DNA of 6,566 bases, taken from contig JBGPYQ010000203.1 in NCBI GenBank assembly GCA_041493345.1, forward strand, positions 1 to 6,566. Reading direction: 5' to 3'. This DNA comes from VBDM01 sp041493345. GTDB taxonomy: Bacteria > Pseudomonadota > Gammaproteobacteria > Burkholderiales > SG8-39. The translations under genes and the position numbers were made by a program. The stretch's first letter is position 1; each line of letters begins with the position of its first letter. Below the pieces are notes generated by a model. It was not told the DNA's origin and did not search any database. It was given only the letters and a program-made list of their open reading frames with translations. Of the stretch, positions 1-4,733 are shown piece after piece.

Positions 1-441
1 CATGCCCCACATGATGCGCGCGTGCGCGTTGGCGATCGCCTGCCAGTCGCCGCGTCCGATGCCGAAGGCTGTCGGCCGGCCGGTGGTGCCGGAGGTACCG
101 TGCACGTGATGGATCTCGGATTCCGGCACGCACAGGTAATCGCCGAACATCGGCGCGCGCGCCTGCGATTCGCGCAGGTCCGCCTTTGTGATGACCGGGA
201 CCTTGTCCTCGAAGTCCTCGAGGCTCTTCAGCTTGTCGGGATGAAAGCCGGCCTCGTCCCACTTGCGGCGATAGAACGGCGTATGGGCGTAAGCGTAGCG
301 CGTGACTTCCTGCAGCCGAGCAAGAATCGCCTTCTCGCGCTCCCCCGGCGGCATGGTCTCGCGCCGGGGAAACCAGTAGCGCGCCGCCGGATCGGGAAAG
401 TAATTCGGATCGTAGACGGGAGGAAACGACCAGGATTCCAT
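1..441 (-). CDS. PaaK-like acyl-CoA ligase (AMP-forming), N-terminal part, cut by window edge
   Basis: Adenylate-forming enzyme expected to activate a carboxylic acid to its CoA thioester with ATP in the cytoplasm. The 147 codons in view are open to the left edge, so only about the first third of a roughly 430-residue family is seen. The sequence starts MESWSFPPVYDP and has the PaaK-type entry region (YAYAHTPFYRRKWDEAG, about residues 50-66; PVITKADLR at 82-90). The ATP phosphate-binding loop HGTSGTTGRPT is at residues 114-124. The ATG at 441 is chosen because family homology begins there and a weak GCGGA stands 8 nt upstream. It begins 20 nt after the B12-binding subunit gene on the same strand, so the two are probably co-transcribed. 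That pairing recalls the 2-hydroxyisobutyryl-CoA ligase (hcl) of hcm loci. Phenylacetate-CoA ligase is the alternative, but no other paa gene is visible. The family is certain; the substrate is inferred. Confidence 0.9.
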   Translation of the reverse strand, partial: MESWSFPPVYDPNYFPDPAARYWFPRRETMPPGEREKAILARLQEVTRYAYAHTPFYRRKWDEAGFHPDKLKSLEDFEDKVPVITKADLRESQARAPMFGDYLCVPESEIHHVHGTSGTTGRPTAFGIGRGDWQAIANAHARIMWGM

Positions 442-461
442 CGTGAGATTCCGCTGGCTGT

Positions 462-878
462 TTACTTGGGCCCGCGTTCGGCCACCAGCCGTCGGATCGT
501 GCCGACGATGGCGTCCGGCGGCGTGTCCTGGAGCAGAATTTCCTTGACCCCCAATTTCTTGAGTGCCGCGGCTTCCTCGTCCGGCATGACACCGCCGCCG
601 ACCAAAATAATGTCCTCGGCGTCGCGCTGTTTGAGAAGCTCGAGCACCTTCGGAAAGATGATCATGTGCGCGCCGGAAAGGATGCTGATGCCGAGGACAT
701 CGACGTCCTCCTGCACCGCCGCGTCCACCACTTCTTCGGGCGTGCGGTGCAGACCTGTATAGATCACCTCCATGCCTGCATCGCGCAGCGTCCGCGCCAC
801 TATCTTGACGCCACGGTCATGGCCATCCAGGCCTACCTTGGCGATGATCACTCGAATGAGGTCGGTCTTTGTTTCCAT
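462..878 (-). CDS. Cobalamin (B12)-binding small subunit of an acyl-CoA mutase (methylmalonyl-/2-hydroxyisobutyryl-CoA mutase type)
   Basis: Small subunit carrying adenosylcobalamin for a two-subunit acyl-CoA mutase, which rearranges the carbon skeleton of a CoA thioester. The 138 residues form one B12-binding Rossmann-like domain. The DxHxxG signature is D18-G-H20-D-R-G23, with His20 as the expected lower cobalt ligand. SxL is S65-I-L67, and the GGG loop at 94-96 is followed by VMPDEE. Length matches free-standing small subunits rather than the fused ~700-residue mutase. From memory the sequence strongly resembles HcmB of 2-hydroxyisobutyryl-CoA mutase, especially GLHRTPEEVV (42-51) and EILLQDTPPDAI (113-124), but methylmalonyl-CoA mutase C-terminal subunits share much of this. 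Specificity lies in the large subunit, which is absent here. It leads the CoA-ligase gene by 20 nt. No in-frame upstream start exists in the 30 nt checked, and the Shine-Dalgarno signal is weak (GGGGGAG about 18 nt upstream). Confidence 0.93.
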   Translation of the reverse strand: METKTDLIRVIIAKVGLDGHDRGVKIVARTLRDAGMEVIYTGLHRTPEEVVDAAVQEDVDVLGISILSGAHMIIFPKVLELLKQRDAEDIILVGGGVMPDEEAAALKKLGVKEILLQDTPPDAIVGTIRRLVAERGPK

Positions 879-925
879 GACCAGGCGCCGGGAACTCCCC
901 CAATTTCCAATTTCTCGTCGGTCCG

Positions 926-954
926 AGAATACCGTATGTTGACTTCAGTGTACA
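926..954 (-). promoter_or_regulatory. Candidate promoter of the mutase subunit/CoA ligase unit, with overlapping inverted repeat
   Basis: Reading on the minus strand, TGTACA (954-949) and TATTCT (931-926) are 17 nt apart and each matches the sigma-70 consensus at 4 of 6 positions. A perfect 6-bp inverted repeat, TTCTCG/CGAGAA with a 6-nt spacer (912-929), overlaps the -10 and the expected transcription start about 40 nt before the ATG at 878. It could be an operator or a leader hairpin. The rest of 879-1095, between this gene and the end of dctM, shows no gene and no convincing terminator. Confidence 0.3.
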
Positions 955-1095
955 AAGATTCCGGCTCTCACCTCAAAGCAACCCTCTGGTGAACCGACGC
1001 TTCCTCGCCGACGAAAAACTGCAGACGCTAACCTCGCCGCAGACACGCGTTCCCGCCGCGAGAGGTCGGCAAGCAGCGTGGCGTGGCCGGCGCCG

Positions 1096-2409
1096 CTACA
1101 TCAGCGAGGGCAGCCAGGTGCTGAGGGGCGGATAAGCGATGACCACCGCCAGCGCGAAGAGCAGCATGATAATGAAGGGGATCGATCCGGTGAATATTTC
1201 CTCCAGCGTGGCTGCATCTCCAAGCGAGGACTTCATCGCGAAGACGACCATCCCGAACGGGGGCGTGAGCAAGCCGATTTCGATCGCCACGATGCTGACC
1301 ATGCCGAACCAGATCGGGTCGTACCCGAGCTTGATCGCCACCGGGTACATGATCGGTATCGTCAACAGCAAAATGGAAATGGAATCGATGATCATCCCCA
1401 GGAGCAGGAACACCACGATGAACATGAGCACGATCATGATGGGCGGTACCGGCAGCGCCGCCGCCCACTCGCTGAGCTTGGCGGCGAGCCCGGACAGGGT
1501 GAGCATCCGGCTGTACATCTGCGCCGCGATCAGCAGCAGGAAAATGCTGGCGGTGGTACGGCCGATCTCCATCAGCACGTCGACGATATTGTGCCAGTTG
1601 AACTGCCGGTTGATGACCATCAACAGCATCGCGCCTGCGGCGCCGATTGCGCCCGCCTCGGTAGGGGTAAAAAAGCCGCCCCAGAGGCCGCCGAGCACGA
1701 GCACGATCAGCAGCACCACGCCCCAGGGTTTGAGCGCCGTTTTCAGCGCCGTGCGCAGGTTCAGGGGGGGCAGTTTTTCCATTTGCCCTCCCAGGCGAGG
1801 CGAAACGACGACCATGAGCCAGATTCCGAGCGAGAGGGTCGCGGTGACTACCAGCCCCGGGCCGATCCCGGCGATAAACAGCCTGCCTATCGACTGCTCG
1901 GTCAGAACGCCGTAGACGATCATCAACACGGAGGGCGGAATCAGCATGCCCAGGATCGCGCTGCCGGCAACGATGCCGAAGCTGAACTTGCGGTCGTAAT
2001 TGAGACGCTGCATCTCGGGAACGGCGACCTTGGAGAACACCGCCGCCGAGGCCACCGACACCCCGGTTATCGCGGCGAAGACGGCGTTGGCGATCACCGT
2101 GGCAATGCCGATGCCGCCGCGCATCCGGCCGAAGGCGACCTGCGCGGCGTCGAACAAGTCGCGCGTCGCGCCGGACGCGCTGGCGAGCAGCCCCATCAGG
2201 CAGAACAGCGGGATGACCGCATACACGTAGTCCATGATCGCGCTGTATGCCGTCGTTCCGAGCAGCGAGATGGCGACGAACGGCTTGCCGGTGATCGCCC
2301 AAATGCCGAGCACGCTCAACAGCGCCAGGGCTACGCCGATATGCACCCCGAGCAAAATGAGGACAAAGACGCAGCCGACGGTGATCAGCGCGACGGTAAT
2401 CGGATCCAT
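1096..2409 (-). CDS. dctM: TRAP transporter large permease subunit, DctM family
   Basis: Large inner-membrane subunit that forms the sodium-coupled transport path of a tripartite ATP-independent periplasmic transporter. At 437 residues it has the full family length and is hydrophobic throughout, compatible with about 11-13 membrane segments. Family landmarks occur in order: GVSVASAAVFSKVAVPEM at 116-133, LGMLIPPSVLMIVYG at 153-167, FFTPTEAGAIGA at 246-257, GMIIDSISILLLTIP at 338-352 and IGLLTPPFGMVVF at 378-390. These proline-rich hairpin loops are typical of the ion-transporter superfamily elevator fold. The start codon overlaps the dctQ stop by one base (TGATG), so translation is probably coupled. 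It is the last gene of the dctP-dctQ-dctM operon, 217 bp upstream of the mutase-subunit gene on the same strand. Nothing looks damaged. Confidence 0.97.
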   Translation of the reverse strand: MDPITVALITVGCVFVLILLGVHIGVALALLSVLGIWAITGKPFVAISLLGTTAYSAIMDYVYAVIPLFCLMGLLASASGATRDLFDAAQVAFGRMRGGIGIATVIANAVFAAITGVSVASAAVFSKVAVPEMQRLNYDRKFSFGIVAGSAILGMLIPPSVLMIVYGVLTEQSIGRLFIAGIGPGLVVTATLSLGIWLMVVVSPRLGGQMEKLPPLNLRTALKTALKPWGVVLLIVLVLGGLWGGFFTPTEAGAIGAAGAMLLMVINRQFNWHNIVDVLMEIGRTTASIFLLLIAAQMYSRMLTLSGLAAKLSEWAAALPVPPIMIVLMFIVVFLLLGMIIDSISILLLTIPIMYPVAIKLGYDPIWFGMVSIVAIEIGLLTPPFGMVVFAMKSSLGDAATLEEIFTGSIPFIIMLLFALAVVIAYPPLSTWLPSLM

Positions 2410-2921
2410 CAGAAGGGTGCTTTGGTCTCGACGATTTTCCGCGCGCGCAGCCGGTCGACGGCCATCAGCGCAAACTGGACGGCGGTAAGCGCGGCGCCCA
2501 GGAGCACCAGGCTGCGGATCGGGTAGGTAGGAACCCGCACCGGCTCTTCGCCCTCGTATTCACCGATGCGCCAGCTCTCGAGCATATTGTCCCAGCCGGA
2601 ATAGACGATCAGCGCAAAGGTGATGGCGCCGAGGAGGAAAGAGATGAATTCGATGACCGTGCGCGCGCCCGCCGGCAGGCGCTCGACCAGGATGGTGGAG
2701 CGCAGGTGGGCGCCGATCCTGAGCGTGTGCGCCATTTGGCACCACACAAGGCCGACAACCGAAATCTTGACGATCTCCGGCACGCCGAACAGCGGCGCAT
2801 TGAAAAACGCCCGGCCCGCCACGTCGACCGCGATCAGCAGCATGATCAACACCACCCAGATCGCACCGATGATATTGAGCAGGGCCATGAGGCCATGCAG
2901 CAGACGGATCGGCATGTTCAT
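2409..2921 (-). CDS. dctQ: TRAP transporter small permease subunit, DctQ family
   Basis: Small membrane subunit that partners DctM and helps dock the loaded periplasmic binding protein. The 170 residues show four hydrophobic segments at about 12-33, 47-66, 88-108 and 133-154, the usual DctQ layout. Family features include AVDVAGRAFFNAPLFGVPEI at 31-50, the basic patch RIGAHLR at 68-74, and the conserved interhelical loop GEEPVRVPTYPIRSL at 124-138 before the last helix. The ATG at 2921 is used; a second ATG two codons later (M3) is equally possible, because neither has a clear Shine-Dalgarno sequence. It follows dctP after 72 nt containing a hairpin, and its TGA overlaps the dctM ATG. Small-subunit sequences diverge quickly, so the call rests partly on position. 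Confidence 0.95.
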   Translation of the reverse strand: MNMPIRLLHGLMALLNIIGAIWVVLIMLLIAVDVAGRAFFNAPLFGVPEIVKISVVGLVWCQMAHTLRIGAHLRSTILVERLPAGARTVIEFISFLLGAITFALIVYSGWDNMLESWRIGEYEGEEPVRVPTYPIRSLVLLGAALTAVQFALMAVDRLRARKIVETKAPF

Positions 2922-2944
2922 TGCGGAAACTTCGAACCGTCCAG

Positions 2945-2979
2945 GCCTTCCCGGGCGGCGGCGAGCCGGGCGGGAAGGC
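2945..2979 (-). promoter_or_regulatory. Intercistronic hairpin between dctP and dctQ
   Basis: GCCTTCCCG (2945-2953) and CGGGAAGGC (2971-2979) form a perfect 9-bp inverted repeat with a 17-nt loop. It begins about 15 nt after the dctP stop. There is no T-run after it on the minus strand, so it is not a classical intrinsic terminator. Its position suggests an mRNA-stabilising or partial-attenuation element that lets the binding protein be made in excess over the membrane subunits. Confidence 0.6.
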
Positions 2980-2993
2980 AGGCGGGAGACGGA

Positions 2994-4061
2994 CTAATTG
3001 ATCTTCCAGTCGCGCGGCATCTTCACGCCGGCTTCCTTGAGGGCTTTGATATAAGCGCCGACCGCCTCGCCGGGCTGGCCGGCTTTCTTGATTTCGGCGG
3101 TACGCAGATTGGGAATGTCGGGCAGCGCGTTCGCCCACTTGACCTTCTCGGCTTCGCTCAGGCTGCGCACATTGACGCCGGCGGCCTTCATGGTGTCGAT
3201 GCTGCGCTGCTGTTTCTCAGCGACGGCCTTGGACTCGACTTCGGTGTACTCCTTGCCCACTTCGAGCATGATGTCCTGGACCGCCTTGGGCAACTTCTTC
3301 CAGGTGCCCTTGTTGATGGTGATCACCGTCGTCGAAATCGCGCCGAAGTCGGTAAAGGTATAGTTCTTGGCTACTTCATACAGCTTGAAGCCGACTGTCG
3401 CGTCCGGAAACATGACCCAGCCTTCATAGACGCCGCTCTGCATGGCGTTGTAGGCTTCGTTCAGGTTCGACTGCACCGGAATCGCGCCGACCGCCTGCAG
3501 CCAGGGAATGTTCGGACCGGCAGCGGCTATCTTGTGGTTCTTCAACTGTTCGACCTTGTCCCAGGCGAAGGTGGTCACCAGGCAGTAGTTGCCTACCGTG
3601 CCGACGGCGAGAAAAATCTGGTTGTGCTTGGTTTCGAGCACTTGCCTGAGGCCGGGCACCGTGTCGTAGACCTTGCGCGAAGCGCGCGCCGCAATCACCG
3701 GGTCAGGTGTGCCGAAAGGCACGAAGTAGGCGAAATTGTGGGCCATCATCTTGATCGGTTCGAATGGGGCCTGCAGATCGGCGATATCGAGCAGGCCGCT
3801 CTCCACCGCCTCGAGGCATTCACCCAGCTTGCATACCGATCCGCCGTACGCAGCTACCCACTCGATCTTGTGCCCGGTCTTTTGCTCGACGCGCTTGGCG
3901 ACCTCGGGCGCGAAGAAATCGCGAATCATGGTGATCCAGACGGCGGCATCGGCAGGATGGCCGGCGCCGATGCTCAGGCGGAAGGTGTCCGCCTGGGCGC
4001 TGCCCAGGCCCGATGACACGATGGCGAGAGCCGAAAACCACTGCAGAAGGGTACGTTTCAT
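2994..4061 (-). CDS. dctP: TRAP transporter periplasmic substrate-binding protein, DctP family
   Basis: Periplasmic receptor that captures the cargo, normally a carboxylate, and hands it to DctQM. The 355-residue protein starts with a signal peptide: basic MKR, a hydrophobic stretch at about 4-20, and likely cleavage after SAQA (residue 24). Family segments include SIGAGHPADAAVW (30-42), the GLLDIADLQAPFEP region (89-102) and VGAIPVQSNLNEAYNAMQSG (191-210), followed by VYEGWVMFPDA. In most relatives the strand before this last block reads LKGxKIR, where the arginine pairs with the ligand carboxylate. Here it reads LKNHKIAAAGPN (173-184), with Ala179 at that place, so the ligand contacts must differ. 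C77 and C82 could pair. The ATG is preceded by a strong double Shine-Dalgarno sequence (4067-4078). It is the first gene of the TRAP operon. The family call is secure; the substrate is unknown. Confidence 0.96.
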   Translation of the reverse strand: MKRTLLQWFSALAIVSSGLGSAQADTFRLSIGAGHPADAAVWITMIRDFFAPEVAKRVEQKTGHKIEWVAAYGGSVCKLGECLEAVESGLLDIADLQAPFEPIKMMAHNFAYFVPFGTPDPVIAARASRKVYDTVPGLRQVLETKHNQIFLAVGTVGNYCLVTTFAWDKVEQLKNHKIAAAGPNIPWLQAVGAIPVQSNLNEAYNAMQSGVYEGWVMFPDATVGFKLYEVAKNYTFTDFGAISTTVITINKGTWKKLPKAVQDIMLEVGKEYTEVESKAVAEKQQRSIDTMKAAGVNVRSLSEAEKVKWANALPDIPNLRTAEIKKAGQPGEAVGAYIKALKEAGVKMPRDWKIN

Positions 4062-4066
4062 TATTG

Positions 4067-4078
4067 TCCTCTCCTCTC
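4067..4078 (-). promoter_or_regulatory. Strong double ribosome-binding site of dctP
   Basis: On the minus strand this reads GAGAGGAGAGGA, two overlapping Shine-Dalgarno cores placed 5 and 9 nt before the dctP ATG. It is the strongest ribosome-binding site noted in the window and fits high-level synthesis of a periplasmic binding protein. It fixes the dctP start. Confidence 0.8.
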
Positions 4079-4111
4079 AGGATATTCAATGTGGCCGCAA
4101 GCAAAAGCGAG

Positions 4112-4161
4112 ACCGCATGCGGTGGCGCGCAAATGCTGCGCCAACCGCAGTAGGGTGTCAA
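4112..4161 (-). promoter_or_regulatory. Candidate dctPQM promoter with palindromic operator and alternative hairpin
   Basis: A perfect TTGACA lies at 4161-4156 (minus strand). Seventeen nt further is CAGCAT (4138-4133), a weak -10 that keeps the key A2 and T6. Overlapping the -10 and expected start is a perfect 12-bp palindrome ACCGCATGCGGT (4112-4123). A third half-site ACCGCA is at 4144-4149. TGCGGT at 4118-4123 can pair instead with that distal half, extending through GGCGC/GCGCC into an 11-bp stem with one bulged base (4118-4149, 9-nt loop). The layout fits a repressor operator or a leader switch for the TRAP operon. The repeats are seen directly; promoter and regulation are inferred. Confidence 0.4.
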
Positions 4162-4176
4162 TGTACTCGCGGGCAG

Positions 4177-4234
4177 TGTTAGCGCAAAGTTGTAGTGTCC
4201 CTTTTCCGCAAGATAGGAATGTCCCCTTTTTTTT
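4177..4234. repeat. Two imperfect direct repeats and T-run, resembling the end of an IS21-type element
   Basis: Two adjacent near-copies share the pattern xCGCAA..TA..TGTCCC(C)TTTT: 4182-4205 and 4206-4230, followed by Ts up to 4234. A TG-starting end (TGTTAGCGC) begins at about 4177. Multiple short repeats inside a TG-starting terminus are typical of IS21-family ends, but the assignment is from memory of that pattern and no istA/istB is present, so this would be a solo remnant. Its inner border abuts the point where homology to an IS91-like transposase stops. An element end within transposase debris is the simplest reading. Confidence 0.45.
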
Positions 4235-4372
4235 GCAGGAGTATGCGAGCAGATAGTCGTGGCCGCAGGCATTGCAGTAGATGCGAGCGAGGCCGTGATG
4301 CAGATCACCGCATTCGATGAAGCGCCCGATCACCTGCTCTTCGACCGCACGCCTCAGCCGGCCAGGCTTCAT
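4235..4372 (-). pseudogene. Fragment of IS91-like transposase: N-terminal zinc-binding domain only
   Basis: About 46 codons match the zinc-binding N-terminal domain of IS91/IS801-type transposases. They read RRAVEEQVIGRFIECGD, then GLARIYCNACGHDYLLAYSC, with likely metal ligands C21, C33, C36, H38 and C46 counted from the ATG at 4372. In intact relatives the text continues SCKxRGFCPSC and then a HUH-type catalytic domain. Here homology stops after SCK, where the reading frame enters the transposon-end repeats, and the catalytic part is missing. The upstream side is also cut: the ATG sits directly beside the REP-like palindrome and the usual first residues are absent. The frame stays open to 4061, giving a chimeric 103-codon ORF whose TAA overlaps the dctP ATG. 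A functional product is unlikely; it is a scar of an insertion. Confidence 0.7.
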
Positions 4373-4374
4373 AT

Positions 4375-4404
4375 ATTAATGGGGTCTGAGCTGACCCCAT
4401 TTAT
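4375..4404. repeat. REP-like palindrome at the regulator breakpoint
   Basis: AATGGGGTC (4378-4386) and GACCCCATT (4393-4401) form a perfect 9-bp inverted repeat around a 6-nt loop. After one mismatch, two more A/T pairs extend the stem to 4375-4404. AATGGGGTC...GACCCC motifs are, from memory, common as dispersed palindromes linked to REP-associated transposases in Proteobacteria. It lies exactly where the regulator coding sequence stops and the IS91-like fragment begins, so it probably marks the recombination joint. It could also act as a weak bidirectional terminator. Confidence 0.6.
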
Positions 4405-4598
4405 TCCAACCCGAGCACGTCTTCCTACGGAACCCGCTTGCCGCTTTCGATCATGCTCAGGCAGGAGACCGATGGCGCGCTCTGCGAATCAAGTTGAATG
4501 CAGCGCGCCGACAACTCTTCCAGGGTCAGGCCATTGCGCTTGCGCAAGGCGCGCAACTTGGTGCCGAGGAAGCGGCTCTTGCGGGTGTGCTGGGTCAT
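4401..4598 (-). pseudogene. Truncated XRE-family transcriptional regulator (helix-turn-helix start only), with in-frame TAG
   Basis: Only the N-terminal DNA-binding part of what should be a regulator of several hundred residues remains. From the ATG at 4598 there are 57 codons starting MTQHTRKSRFLGTKLRALRK. The XRE helix-turn-helix follows: NGLTLEELSARC at about 22-33, then APSVSCLSMIESGKRVP at 41-57. TAG (4427-4425) then stops the frame. In relatives the next residue after GKRVP is usually Ser, and TCG to TAG is one base change. The frame beyond it still reads like the family (EDVLGLE), until TAA at 4403-4401 inside the REP-like palindrome. SVSC replaces the usual SVSY, another sign of decay. 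A start further upstream (4808) was rejected because it overlaps the divergent gene and adds no homology. The closest family may be the DUF3612-type regulators. It faces the reductase-like gene divergently and was probably its regulator. Confidence 0.8.
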
Positions 4599-4606
4599 GG
4601 GAGTTT

Positions 4607-4648
4607 GTGAAATTAACAATGTGAAATTTCCATCGTCAAATTTACCGA
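4607..4648. repeat. Three 14-bp tandem repeats, probable operator in the divergent promoter region
   Basis: Three consecutive 14-bp units begin GTGAAATT at 4607, GTGAAATTT at 4621 and GTCAAATTT at 4635. The first two share a 9-bp identity (TGTGAAATT, 4606-4614 and 4620-4628). They form an AT-rich island in otherwise GC-rich DNA, between the divergent XRE regulator remnant and the plus-strand reductase-like gene. They overlap the candidate promoters of both, so they are good candidates for binding sites of the XRE regulator. The middle unit contains the palindrome GAAATTTC (4623-4630). Confidence 0.55.
4612..4639 (-). promoter_or_regulatory. Candidate promoter of the XRE regulator remnant
   Basis: On the minus strand TTGACG (4639-4634, 5 of 6 to consensus) is followed after 16 nt by GTTAAT (4617-4612, 4 of 6). 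The expected start is only a few bases before the ATG at 4598, so the transcript would be nearly leaderless, in line with the absence of a visible Shine-Dalgarno sequence. The 14-bp repeats cover it, which would suit autorepression. Confidence 0.4.
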
Positions 4649-4658
4649 TTTCTGAGCC

Positions 4659-4664
4659 TATCAT
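4659..4664 (+). promoter_or_regulatory. Candidate -10 box of the reductase-like gene
   Basis: TATCAT matches the -10 consensus at 5 of 6 positions. No good -35 stands 16-18 nt upstream; that position is occupied by the third 14-bp repeat (4635-4648). An activator bound to the repeats could compensate. The expected leader before the GTG at 4734 is about 60 nt. Confidence 0.35.
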
Positions 4665-4733
4665 GCCCCGCATGAACGCAGATGACCACGCCGTGCCCAG
4701 TGCAGGGCGCGATCTGAACGGAGGGCCGAAATC

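Noticed and set aside
999..1060. Possible terminator after dctM (GC-rich dyad followed by TTTTT on the minus strand)
   Set aside because: The candidate pairing is interrupted by mismatches and is not adjacent to the T-run, so no hairpin can be defended.
1078..2526. Long plus-strand open frame of 482 codons opposite dctM and the end of dctQ
   Set aside because: It is rich in His, Asp, Arg and Gln with low-complexity composition and lies antisense to a clear DctM; it is a mirror frame of GC-rich coding DNA.
2706..4016. Plus-strand open frame of 436 codons opposite dctP and part of dctQ
   Set aside because: It is antisense to a well-supported DctP with signal peptide and strong ribosome-binding site, and no family motif was recognised in the frame.
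4227..4234. Run of eight T as an intrinsic terminator
   Set aside because: No stable hairpin stands directly before it on the plus strand; it is better explained as part of the transposon-end repeats.
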